A stretch of 64,000 nucleotides of DNA from Stropharia rugosoannulata (Eukaryota; Basidiomycota; Agaricomycetes; Agaricales; Strophariaceae), in assembly GCA_028532985.1 (NCBI GenBank), contig JANCIK010000008.1:2356001-2420000 (forward strand). The letters are read 5' to 3'. How positions within the stretch are numbered: position 1 is the first letter of the stretch; each line of letters begins with the position of its first letter. Position numbers and translations under genes: made by a program. Under the pieces are notes generated by a model. That model ran no database searches, was not told the DNA's origin, and saw only the letters and a list, made by a program, of their open reading frames with translations. Below are positions 12,727 to 26,766 of this stretch, piece after piece.

Positions 12727-15700
12727 CTGCGACTTCCTTACTCTGCTGGGCACGAGATGCCAAGGAAAGAAAGAAGGTCAGTGTGATTCCTCAGAGTGGT
12801 ATGTATAACAAGCGCCTTACCTGAAGCCTTATTGTTCCCACAATAACTGCCTACCCTTCCAACGCAATTCGTCGTCACCGTTCCGGGGTCAGACGTTGAA
12901 ATGTCTTGATCTAAAATGCCCCGAGTCGAGACTGCTCTCTGATGTCGATGTTAAGCTTGCTCACAGCCACGGAATGTTGCACTTAGTATGTAGGTAGGAA
13001 CGGGGTGCAAGCGGAGCAGCTCCTTCTGGAATCTGGGTGGCTATTTGACCTAAACACGCACGGCGAGCCTGAAATCAGACCTGAACCGCAGCGTCCACGA
13101 GCCTGATAGTTCCGGCATCGAGGTTCGAGATATGTTGTGCATTTTCTGACATCCGAACCCACCCTTAAAACCCATCTAAAAATAACCGCAAAGGATGACG
13201 CCAAGCATCTCCCTGGTGGGGGACAAATGACGCTCAAGCTTCAGTGCGTACGCGCACAGGGCTATTTCAAGCTCTGCGCGGATCATAATGCAGCTATCTT
13301 TCTCTACGCTGACATCCGGCAGCTCTCGGCAAGTGGCACCTTGCGGTTAACCTGAGCAGCTTATAACAGGAGCGAGATACGAAGGCACACACGCATGTCT
13401 GATGGGAGCACACTATTACTGTCACCTGAACGAATAGAAGCTCTCAAAAATGCGCAAAATATACCACACTCAGAATTACGGGTCGTACCAAGCTATGTAA
13501 GCGCAATTGTCGCTGTTATGTTCAAAAAAGAGGAAGTCATATTAAGACAGCACGGATGCACTCATCTGGATACTAAGTAGCTACAGAATAATAGCTCTAC
13601 TTTGAGATATGTTTGAAGTAAATTTACCCTGATGTAGGCTCTTACCTTGAATCCGCTTCAAGTTGGCAGCTGCCCAGTGGCTGATCAACGCAGAGTAGGA
13701 GACTATATATACCACGGCTAATTAGCAAGACGCCCTTCAAAAGACACGCCATGCTTGAAAGCTGTTATATTCTAGCATGACACTAAGCCACTGGCAAGTC
13801 TGGGTGAATAACACAGGCAAGTCTTTAGCCCTACTCAATTCCAGTTTTATTTTATTTTACCCGTAGCGACAACGTTTTACCACAGTGGTATTGGAGAGAA
13901 TTCTGACATATTATAATCTACCATCTTCTACTAAATCCTTCCGTCCTAAAAACTCCGGAACACGTTTGTTCAACCAATTCATGAATCATATTCCACAGCA
14001 CGTCATAAAAACATCAGACGTTAAGAAAACCCCATCGGCTTCCAAAGGTCAATTGAAGTCTGAGAATAGGAGTACGGAACTGCGACGCTATCGTCGCCCG
14101 GTTCGTTGCAGATTTTACAGGTTCATGACTGAAACTGCATTTTCTGAGCACATGTTGATTCCAGAATCCAACGACACAACTTGTCATGCGCCGCTGACCT
14201 CGGCTGGCTTCGGCAATAGCAGATTGTGATTGCCGAGATGCCGCAGGGAGATATCTTTCTTCGACGACAAGTTGCTTTCACCAACGACGAGGTGGCAGAA
14301 AATAAATATATCTCTTCTCTACTTTTAGACTGCCTAAAAAATAAAAGGCAGAGACATAGAGGAATAGATGAAATGAGTAACGATACTTGTTATTGCTAAG
14401 GGTAATTATAAACTCCAGTTTAAAACGGGAGAACACCGTTATCAGTGAGCTCCAACTGTCAGTACGCTAAGTATATGTATATACAGAATACACGATTAAT
14501 GAACGTCTGGTTATGGATAAAAATAGCCTGGCGCCTATATACAATGTGGGCAGAATGCGAACGTGTACTTGCAGAAGCTACTAGGCGTACGTTACACCTT
14601 ATTTGTAGGCTTCTATCTAGAACCTTTATCGGCGCATATGCACCTTCATCTCATTCACAATCAGGAAGTAAAGTTACCAATCATTGAGTGTCTACTTTCA
14701 ACTTTCTTTCAAGTACAACCGTTTTTTAAGCAGAAGGATATTGACGGGTGTGACAATACTGCACACGGACTTACAACAAAATTTATTCTGCTTGCTCCTT
14801 CGAATTATCCTATAGACAATAGTAAAAGAAGTCTGTGGACTTCGGATAACGTTGCAATCAAGATGTGTTCTGCAGAAGTATACGGGTGCCTGACTATAGA
14901 AGTCATTGAAATCAATAACTTGGCGCGCGAATCGGATGGGCATAGATTGACCTGCTTTTACTTCATTGGCTCTGCTTTTTGGAGAGAATCTTTCTGTAAT
15001 ACTCAGCCCCGAAGGGTTTAGTTTTGTACAGGCCCTCATAATTCCATTGCTTGTAACGTCGTCGACCCACTCACTAACCTTGCTGATATGAGCAGCCAAA
15101 CCCATACACAAACAAGCAGTGTGCACTGCCACAGAGATAAACCAATGCAATAAGTAAAGAAAAAAAGGAGCAAAAACCAAGTAAAAGGTTGTAGCAAGCG
15201 GTGCGAGGGCGACAATGAAAAAAAAAATAGGACAGAAGAAAGCATGCGGAATACTTGCGGCACCGAGGAGGGCGCCAAAAACCAACATTTAGCGTGAGAA
15301 AAAGAAAACGAGATTAGAGTACGTATATACAATTTCGAGACGTAAGGAGGTCATATATGAGAAAGGGAGAGTGCCGGTGTGTGAGTGGCGGAACATTAGA
15401 GGAGCGAAACGCAGGAAACGATAGGTATGGATGCGTGTAAGAAAAAATGTACGACGGACGGGATGAGCAATCGTGCATGTGGGCAAGGACGCAAAGCGAG
15501 ACATCGGGACGGTGGCCCACAGGCAGTCGCGGCTCAGGTCGGGACACCAAGGTGCGCGAGAATCCATCTTTCGCGTTCGAGCCAAAGACGCCCTGCGTGC
15601 GTCGTCTTCATACAGGCCAATCAATCACTCACGCGTACATGCATGCGTCACCATCATCAACATCGTCGTCGTCATTATCTGTCCATCCACATCTTCACAA

Positions 15701-15754
15701 CCGACCCGCATCCCACCCCAATGATCCGCCGTATTGTCGGGTACGAAGAGCACT
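12727..15754. other. Gene-free stretch between PH-domain gene and PP1 gene
   Basis: Upstream region of the PH-domain gene and 3' region of PP1. Several open frames (13885-14229 plus, 14698-15288 minus, 15427-15840 plus) lack motifs, plausible splice structure and coding-like codon use. The hydrophobic minus frame at 15036-15332 is probably a translation of pyrimidine-rich 3' UTR sequence. Confidence 0.55.
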
Positions 15755-17551
<1,797 letters not shown>

Positions 17552-17754
17552 TTCTGCCTGCGCTGTGTGTTGCTGGAGACTCGTGCGATGCGAGGCGGTG
17601 GTCTGAGGCTATCCTGGTGAATTGGAGACTGGTGGAGCCGAAAAGCTGTGGAGGAGAGGAAAAGAGTGGGTGTGGGGGACGAGTGACGGTGCGCTGCTGT
17701 GAAAGGGGCGCACGGGCGTGTGGAGGAAGCCTTTTTCGGGATTTGGAGGGATCT

Positions 17755-17776
17755 GGGGGACAGTGGGTGGGTGGGG
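17755..17776 (+). other. G-quadruplex-type motif in the PP1 upstream region
   Basis: Four G-tracts, GGGGG-ACAGT-GGG-T-GGG-T-GGGG, about 205 bp upstream of the PP1 ATG on the strand opposite to its mRNA. The same block is a polypyrimidine tract on the PP1 coding strand, a common feature of fungal housekeeping promoters. Confidence 0.5.
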
Positions 17777-19744
17777 CGTGAACAGTGGTGATGAACGAAT
17801 ATCGATGGTGGGCGGGTCCAGATAACAGCCGCACCCAACAATCAAAACTGCTCGCCTTCGGATACATCCGTGGGAAGTTTGTGAAAATATTTCAACACAC
17901 AGCCCTCCTCATTTTCTCATTCTTAATCCTCCTATTATCCCTTGCCCCGTTTATGCCCGCTTTTATCCTCCTCGTGCCGCTGGATCGCATTTCTCATTTT
18001 CCTCCGCAGCTGCTCTGTCTGTACATCATGGTCCCCGACGCCGCCAGCTCATGTCTCGCTACTTACCCTTGACAACAAGCACTCTGTACATCACAAATGA
18101 TGCGACGCAGCTGACATAGCAGCTCTGTTTTGATGCACTGCTAAAGCTGCTCTGCATAGGCGCTCCTTCGTATTTGAAGGGCTCAGCGCTGAGGATAGTG
18201 CATCGGAATGGCCTTCTCCCCGGCAACATTCTGAACAAATTACGAGCTTGACTTGAGACAGATGTAATTCCGCACGCTGCGTCGCATCATTAATCCAGGG
18301 TGTGCTGCAAAATCTGGGGCTCGAATTTTGCCCATGATACGAAGCACTCCTCATGGTGTGTAGGCAGCATATAAACATCTACAGTACTTTCTGACTCAAT
18401 TTCGCCTGCCCACAGGGTTCTTTTCGATGCCATTCGTATATCGTCCCCCAAAAAACTCCGATAAGCCATCCAAATGTGGCACTTACGTTGACAAGCACGC
18501 ACCCATCATTCATGATTATCGCCTTCATATAAAACTTTATCAGCCGGAGGGTGCAGGAGCCATTTCGTACACCCCGGGTACGTGCAAACCGCACCAATGA
18601 CGGCATGCACGCAATAGCGCAATAGGCGCCAGACGAGCATCCTGGTCTACCTGAGTTCTTCCAGCTCCTCACTGATGAGTTCTCGGTTACTAACGTCGCA
18701 TTAACATCCAAGCTAGTGTTGATTGGGTGTCAGGCTACTTCTGCTCCAGGATTACATCGCTCCATGGTGACATATTGTTGCTCTAGTTTCGCGGCGCAAA
18801 TATGGAAGGACAAGCGCCTTTTGTGACTATTATGGCTCTTCGGCGCCAGACGTCTCCGCCAACGAGTATCTATAGCAGGAACGTTGTCGGCCCTTACAGC
18901 GGTCCATTATACAAGACTGACGTTCTATGTCTAAACAAGCAGGCTATACTTTTATCTCGCAATACTCGGCCCCATCGTTATTCTAGCTGCAAGAAGCCTG
19001 ACCATCAATCCATGATGTAGTTCACTGAGATACTTTCTCGCCTAACGGCTATCTCTTTAACTTACACCCTAATCGTACTTATATTTCTGCATCGCATCAG
19101 TGTTCTATCACAAGTTGGGTTTCAAATTTCATCTCCTGCGCCCATCAAACCTTTTGATCCCTATTAGCCTGAAATCCTCTAGAACCTGTTCTATTCGTCT
19201 CTGCTAGAGTTTCTTCTGAGCCTCAAGTCCTTGAACCTTCATGTCAACGCGTCATCTCTTCTACAGCGTATATCTACAGCATGCATACTTTTTTTGACTA
19301 AGTTATTCTGGCTTTTATACATACTCTCAAGATGTCATTGACTTGGCTCTGCTTTCTTGGCTAGATTTCTCTGTAGTCTGGTCTAATCTAAAAGATGTTA
19401 TTGTTGCAACATAGTGCCAAATTTGCTCTCGCGCACCAATCCTCAACTTTGATTCGACACTTGCGCTCGCCACAAAGGAGTATACTCTGCTGCTTATCTA
19501 TGATTATCTCGTATGGTGCCTTCTGGAATGCATACAAGCAGGCGCCGTCTACAAGCCCCAGCCTCATCCCCTTTCATTCTGATCAAGTATATTTTACTAT
19601 TGTATAGCAAGTTCGTACAAGAGATTGCGCGAAGATACATGCCTTTCGAACATTTATAGAGTCCCTGATCGTACAGTTTATGTCAGTTTGATATTTGGAG
19701 AGACGTATAATATGTTGCCTGGTCAGACGACATTCCCTTCAACC

Positions 19745-19935
19745 TTGTGGTGAGCAACACCGATAATGTGCAGCATACCAAGGCCAACGAAACTCCTGGT
19801 GAATACGCTGAACTAGGTCATGACCCACGGCCTCAAAGGGGCAGTCGTTTGTGGTGCTCATGTACACAATCTGCCAGAGGTCGTATGTGTGAACCGGGAG
19901 TTGCTCGACTTCAACATAGTGACTCGTCTAGTGGT
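19745..19935 (-). pseudogene. Isolated coding-like fragment, possible gene remnant
   Basis: The minus strand holds about 60 open codons with coding-like composition (ends with PFEAVGHDLVQRIHQEF then WPWYAAHY). It follows an acceptor-like CACTAG and lacks an ATG, a clear partner exon or a recognisable family. It may be a decayed gene or one exon of an unrecognised gene. I do not know its function. Confidence 0.25.
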
Positions 19936-20702
19936 TGATCCCGTCAGCTCAGACGGAGTGTCTATCAGTAAATTGGTACGTAGCATGGTTTGCCGAAGAG
20001 GCCTCGGCGTCAGGTGTGGTACACAGATTGGCTTGCCTACTATGTGTTATGAAGGCTGACCCCAGATGAGGTGGTTACTCAAGGATGTTGCCGTGTGCTT
20101 ATGTGGGATAGGATAAAATATACTATTGTATGGTACTGGCCAAGAATTTGCCAAGGCTTCGATACAAAAAAAAAGTAGCATGCAGGGCTCGCGGGCTTGT
20201 CTGTGTTTGCTTTTCCGAGTCCATGCGCGATCTTTGTCGGTCCACCATCATCCAAATATGGTAACCCTATAGCTGGTTTAGGCAGTGTATCCGACCTAAA
20301 ACTACCCTAACCTTATCGCAGGACATCACCGCAGCCGTTGATTTTGCGGCCAGGGAAAACAGCTCTTTTGATGTAGACTTATTTAGTCAACCTAACTCGA
20401 GTGCATATTTGAACTTAGATTTATCATGCTTTCTGACCTGTCAAGGCAGTCTGCCTAAAAATTATTTAATACTTACCCGATTTCAAACTTTAGAGTCTAC
20501 CGGTGTCTACCGGTGTATGGAGACGACGCAACATCGACTTGAGTGTGCGTGTAGGGCCCAATTCAAACCCTCCGCTGCCTTACTGCTATCTTTATGAAAG
20601 GTGCCGTGTTGATTAAGTTAAAAAACGCATGAATTGATAAGTGTAGGGAGGACAAGGGGTAATGAACATACCATATTCGCTTTAACAAAGAATGTATAAC
20701 AT

Positions 20703-20846
20703 TCACCCTGGTAAGCTCAACTTTTTTGCCGGGGTGATAGCACCATAAAAACTATGAGTTCAATAGAGTTTTGTAGTTTAGGTACTGTGTCATTTTTTGT
20801 TTTCTATTGTTTCAGCCTGGCAAAAAAGTTGACCTTCCTGGAGTGA
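20703..20846. repeat. Imperfect inverted repeat (35-bp arms, 74-bp spacer)
   Basis: Arm 1 is 20703-20737 and arm 2 is 20812-20846. The arms match at 28 of 35 positions by my count, including a perfect 14-bp core TCAACTTTTTTGCC (20717-20730) and its complement at 20819-20832. It could be a MITE remnant, the termini of a decayed element, or a transcribed hairpin. No coding capacity lies between the arms. Confidence 0.55.
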
Positions 20847-21195
20847 TAGTCATGTTGCGTATGCGACTTAGTGGGCACGTATTTGATGCACTTCTCGTCC
20901 AGCTTCGGATATGACGAAAATAAACAATCAATTAATCAAGTGCTGTATGGAAACTACAGATAGAAAAATTAAATGTAAAATCTTTATACTGAAGCGGAAA
21001 CTATTTGCTATAATAATTTGTGGAAACAGATTCAGCAGTCAGTTGAATCAATATTTGTATTTACCACGCCTACGTGGGAAATGGACTTGTTGCTTGCAAG
21101 TAAGAACAAGTGCAGCATCTGACAAAATGATTTCGGGATACTAGGAGAGGTCCTACATCCACTGGAGTTGTATGCCGACCATAGATCGATCTACT

Positions 21196-22687
21196 TCAAT
21201 CATAATTCTTCTCCCTCCACTCATTCATGCGCTTGTGGTATTGCTCCTTCGTAATCTTCCCCTTACGCAGCTTGTGACTGAGCTTGTTAAGGTACTCTAC
21301 TAATGCGGCATGATGTGAATGGGGTAGATTCTCCTGCGGGAACTGCCCTGGTTCTGTGTCGAGAAACACGTCGGGCTTGGGCGGGTACTGCAGGTACACG
21401 CGCGCAGCGAGGTTCTGTCCTAGGAAATGGCACAGCTGAGGTACGAGCTCCTTCACGATGCCCTCTTCTTCTGAAGTGCACATACAGCCCGCAGCCGCTT
21501 GCATAACCTCGCGCAGCGCAGGCCAATGGTTGGCATCACAGAGCTCATGCTCGGGCAAGAAGCAGTTGGAGATGACCTCGCGCATACGTTCGTCCAAGAG
21601 AAGCGAGAGACGCCCACGTGTCTTCCACAATGTCTCTACTTCGAGTGGGTGGCCCTTTGACATTTGCCGGTCATGGAACCATGCAGGGAGAAGTATCTCA
21701 TTAGGATGCAAATCCGGGTTGTTTAAAAGGCTGTATTTGCGCCCGGAGAGGTACGTGCAGTAGTTGAACACGTAAATGTTGCAGTCCAGGTAAAAGTCCT
21801 CTCCAGCGACGTTGGTAAAATATAGCCAGAAATGGTCCTCCGGATCTTGCACAATTATGCGCTCGCCAGTCTCGCGATGTATGTATGAGAAGCATTGTCC
21901 AGGCTTTGTGTTGATTGTGCCGCGGACAATCCCAAAATCCTTGATGGGGCTTTTGTTGCACGCAAGCCGCACACGCCGGTACGTATTACTCGTAGAAGGT
22001 GCCGTATCTGGTAATGGAAGATCGAATACCGAACTCGTGTAGACTTCGGCCAGAATCGCAAGACCTACGGCAAATGTAATGGGGAGAACGAACCCCTCGC
22101 CCGATATGCGCCGATATAGCTTGTTGCGCGCTTCCTCCGATGGAGCATTAGGCCACCACTCCTTACTGCCTGCTACAGCGCCTGGTGGAAGGGGGCTCAA
22201 TAGTTTTACTGAGTTCCCCAGAAGGTCCAGTGGGGTTGAAGGGGGTAGCTTGGTGTACGAGATTTGATATGAAAGGGCAGGGTGTCGACGAGCCACCTGA
22301 GCACGCCCGTAGAAGTGAAGTGTTGCGATATATGGATAATATGATTCTAGGTTGACGCGATCTATAGATTCTGGATGGCGTTCGGTTATGAACAATGAAA
22401 CATAAGCATGTCTCCCCTTGAATACTTACTGCATACCGTCTTATGCGTACCCCAGTGTGATACTTGACATTTTTTAGAGCAGTAGAACACCTGGATCGCA
22501 AAATATTATTTCACTGCAGACTAAAACTGGGTCGATCGAAAATTAGACGCACGTCGCCACAGCCTGCGCACCACGAGAGCTTGACGCCATTTCCGCTCTT
22601 GCTACAATTGTCGCACTGATCGAGCTTTTGCAACGGAAGGTGAACATATCGAACAGGTCTATCGTGTTCCGGCAGAGTATAGGCCAT
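21196..22687 (-). CDS. MYND-type zinc-finger protein (456 aa)
   Basis: Three exons join in frame: 22553-22687, 22430-22490 and 21196-22370, starting MAYTLPEHDR. The N-terminus holds a complete MYND zinc finger: C25-D-N-C28, C40-A-G-C43, C49-S-K-K-C53, H57/H61 and C65 (CSKKCQVSHWGTHKTVC). MYND fingers mediate protein-protein contacts, commonly with proline-rich peptides, and an intron splits this one in the middle. The remaining 390 residues show no SET domain motif and no family I can name; they include a Trp/Phe-rich core (DPEDHFWLYFTNVAGEDFYL) and a charged C-terminus (KRMNEWREKNYD). MYND proteins with unassigned C-terminal regions are numerous in Agaricomycetes. Molecular function is unknown. 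A promoter-proximal start further upstream is unlikely because the N-terminus already precedes the finger closely. Confidence 0.85.
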
Positions 22688-25600
22688 TTACTGAAAACAA
22701 AGACGCAGTGGGGTCCAAGTGGGGTCTGAATTGGGTCTGAAGATAAACAAGTTGTTTGTTGCTTGGCAATATAGACGAATGGGGACACCTGCTTGGTGTT
22801 GCTATCTGCTGTTTGTTCTTGTGGCATTTCGAAGTGAATCCAAAGTGAATGAACCTCCAACCAACTTCCAACCTGCACATTTTGGCTGGTAAATAATTGA
22901 TAATCCCTCGTAAAAAAACAGCCCTTCTCAAGCAGTTGTGCATCATCGAGAAATGGAATGAAAAGTTTGTCTTGTTTTTTTGGCGAGTCCCATACCACCA
23001 GTATTTTTATTGCAATGATCACCGACTATGTGGTTTGTGTCCAGAAAGGTCACCCACGACACAATCTGCCATCTATGAAAGTCCCGGGTATCCCATGAAT
23101 ACAAGAGCAGCTCCCACAGATATCATACTACGGTAATCTGGGCCTATTTTTCCGTATTATCTAATAAAGCTTGAGTTGATCGTTGAAACTTGCATAGTGT
23201 CGAGAATGACATATCTAGCTTGAATCCTCTGCACTTACCGATGTACCTGTTACTTACTAGCTCAGAGCCTTTTTACTAGAGCGATAGTATAGCGATCCAG
23301 TAAAAGCAAAGACACTTGTACCTTAAGCTTTTCCGGGACACCATGGGCAAAACAACCGTGACGGGGTCAACGAGGACGAGCCCCAATGACTTGGAACTTC
23401 AATTTATTTGAGTTCTCGACTCTCGTCATCCAATGCATTACTTCCTGTTCCGTGTAACTCAGTCGGGGATCTTGACCTATTGATTATCAAACATTTCATT
23501 CATGTCGGAGTTTCTCGAAGCGCTCACTTGACCTGACGGCAGAGCGAGTATTGCAAATGCGTCTGTATGTTTGAATTAGATAACTGCACCGCACTTCTAC
23601 TACAGAACAACCTAATCCTAATCTCAGGTACCGACAGCGCGTAAGGTACAAGTTCAGGGGGTGGAATTGCAAAGCCATGAAGCCATACAAAATATCCCCA
23701 TTCCTAGAGTTCTCAATTTTTCAGCAACTACCATTCTGAATGTCACAGAAGAAGCAGCTCAAGCTCATAGACCATGATCTGCATCAGCACCCCAGGGTCA
23801 GGTGTTCCTGTCTCAATACAAAGCCGCTTGCAGTCATCTCATCAAAAACGCACTGTGTATGACATACTGTCTCCGACCTCAGTTAGAGTCTTCAAAAGTA
23901 TGACCCTCCCTTTGAAGCGGCGTACTTACATCAATTAATTTGAAAAATCATCACGGGAAGCACAGTCCAAAACAGATCTTTCTGTTCTTACTATGCTGTC
24001 ACTGACAGCACATTCGCACTGACAACGTGTTCTGTATGTATCTGCATTTAATATAGAGGAGGATTGGGTCAATCATACGATCATGGGACAAGACGGACAA
24101 AAATATACTCGGGCTTCCCACTTGCTGCCTTCGTCCACATGGTCCTGTCACAGACCATTCCATAAATAGTGCAACGGATACCATAAAAGGTAACGTACAC
24201 TCACCAGAGCACCACCGGTTCCGGACATTCAAAAATGTAACAGTCGTAGTGTCCATAATGCGTTGGGGAAGGAGTGGCTGTAAAGTAAAGAATGCTTCAG
24301 AAGAGCTGCATTCTTTGCCTCAATGAGAAATATTTTCCGATTCAAGGCTTTCGCACTTGTGGATGCATTGGCGGACGGACCTATCAGTATCAATGATTCA
24401 TTACCAACTAGATTATTGCTTCGCATCTCTTTTGTGATTAAGTATGAGTCCTCGCTTCAGTTGAACCGAACATGATGTATGATCTAGTATAGATGTCCAC
24501 CACCTACGACTCCAGGAAGGTTGGGTAGGCATCACGCGAGCTTCGTCCTCAAGGTATTATGCTGATATCCCACAGAGGTTATAATATCAATGAGTGAGCT
24601 TATTCTTATCTGTATACGCTCTTTGGGCTGCGTAATGTAACCATCGCAGCGTACACGGCTGTCGTGCTCACAGCACATGCATACGGCATATTAAAGGAGA
24701 AGACCGTACAGCAGAAATGATGCGGGGTATACACGGCCGTATACGCCTCTCGTCTAGTGGCCAAGACAACTATGCAGGATCTCGGCTAGACTGACTGTTG
24801 ACATCCCCAATTCTTGAAAGACCTAAATAGACCTAAATTCTATCAGCCAAAGTCTTCCCCAGATATATCAAACATGTCCATCCCGGGAGAATTTTTCTTT
24901 GTTTTGAACACCTGACCTTGAGAGAGGTCTTCCAAATAAGCACTCTCCTTATGTTTCGATCGAGTAAAAATATTACATACTAACAAAAAAAATTCAAAAT
25001 GTCAATGCTCCTAACACACTCCTTTCATCACGCAAGAGTAGATACATTGTCCCCTCACTCCCCGTGGGGCGAAAGAACTCCCCAAATTAAATCCCGCGAA
25101 CATCGCATCGCGTATGAAATGAATAAGACTCGCTGTAAATACGAGTCCATATACCCTCATACCGCAACGCATCTGTCAAACAGCGTAGCCCCACCATCAT
25201 ATCTGCCACATAAATACACATCCTACTTAATACGTCTACGAGCCATTGTCCCACGTACATAGAAACCAACAGCCTCAATTCTCTAGCACCCGCGTGACTG
25301 CTGTATACATCATAGGCGCACGCATTCTGTCCATTCTGCTACGTACATAGTACGGTCAACGTCCCCGGTGCTATGATTATACAGGACCACCGTGTGACGC
25401 AGAACTGAGCAGTTTCAACTAAACATAGTGCGCGATAACACCACTGATAGCGTTCATCCAACAATAAACTACCCCAGCCCCAGCGACGGCAGTGGCACCC
25501 GCTCTTTGTGGGCGTCCGGCCGGGATTCAATTATTCAGCGCTTCTCCCTATCTACACATAACATACATACCTACCGCATACAGCGCAACGCCTCTGGGCC

Positions 25601-26766
25601 CGCACTCGGGTACGGAGGATAGCCAGTGTGCGATTGAATGCAGAGCGTAACCGAGGACCGACAATTTTGCGTGTGGCGATTGGGAGCGGCTGGGCAGCGC
25701 AAGGTGGTCTCACGGCGTACATCGGTGATAGTAATTTTACAAGATGGAGAAGAGGCGCACCGTGGTGAGCTCCAGGCTGCGCAAAGAAGCCAGGCAGGCA
25801 TAGTAGGCAGGTATCTAATCTCTGAGCTCTACGTTGTGTTATTGATACGATACGCAGTCATTACATTATTATCATGTCTTCAAATTGCAGCTTTAAATGT
25901 CAGGATGATCTCATACTTTACTAAGTACGATTGCCCACCTATTTTAGCGTTTCACACAATGAGTCGAGACCTGTCGGAACATGCGTAAGCACCACGCACG
26001 GAACTCCTTCATGTATCCACCCTGTACCGTCTAACTTAGCCCAGACTCCAGTACAAGTTACTCTAGAGCAAGACTCCATTTTTCTGCTCACTGAAAGGCT
26101 CCCGGCCCGGCGAAAATCGAGATAGAGCGGGAAGAGAGGTCCTGGGAGGCCGGATAGCTGATATCTGCATCCTTCATTGAGTACCGACTTCCCAAGCTTC
26201 TCCATATCATTACGCACAAATTCAACGTATGTGTGAGAGCGAAAAGCCACCACTTGAACGTCCTATATTTGCAAATATCCTTATCTGACAGTGCAGGTAT
26301 CACGGTCGGAGCGCCGAGAGCGACATTCTGTCTTGGAAAGAAGCACTAGACAAAAATAAGTGGATCATTCCGGAAGAAGAAACACAAAACCAAGTGTGGA
26401 ACGAGGGTTGAGGTTACGGCATATACATCAGATGCTGGGGTTGAAGTCTGGCCTTGGCCCATTCAGCAATTAGAATGCTGGCATGTGTATGACAAAAATA
26501 CTATGCATTCACCCAAATACGATGAACAATGTCCTCCATCAAAAAAGAGAATGCTCCATGTGTACTCGTCCTGGGTCGTTACGAATGATCTTAACTTGGA
26601 AATCGCTAATACGGAGTGTTGTAAAGTATTTTTTCATTCATGGTGTAGTGCGTTAATAAAACATGAGGGTAGTGAATAAAAGTACAAGCGAGGCTTAAGC
26701 CAGACCAAAGCAACCTGAGTATAATACCAGAAGACGAAAAGCGATGAGGATGATAGTTTATAAAAC
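22688..26766. other. 4-kb gene-poor block
   Basis: AT-rich, with many short open frames and no recognisable gene. The most coding-like stretch is the minus frame at about 25939-26253 (contains YVEFVRNDMEKLGKSVLNEG), which starts with GTG, lacks a motif and has no obvious splice partners. No transposon ORF or terminal repeat was seen. Confidence 0.5.

Larger units (their letters stand above)
17552..21195. other. Gene-poor block upstream of PP1
   Basis: The left part (17552-18000) is the PP1 promoter; its coding (minus) strand is pyrimidine-rich, giving G-tracts on the plus strand. The rest is AT-rich with no supported gene. It does contain a coding-like minus-strand fragment at about 19745-19935 and an imperfect inverted repeat at 20703-20846, listed separately. 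A direct repeat of a 10-bp unit TCTACCGGTG occurs twice at about 20494-20513. Confidence 0.55.

Noticed and set aside
14698..15332. Hydrophobic minus-strand open frames that look like membrane proteins
   Set aside because: They lie downstream of PP1 in pyrimidine-rich sequence; Phe/Leu-rich translation is expected from T-rich DNA.
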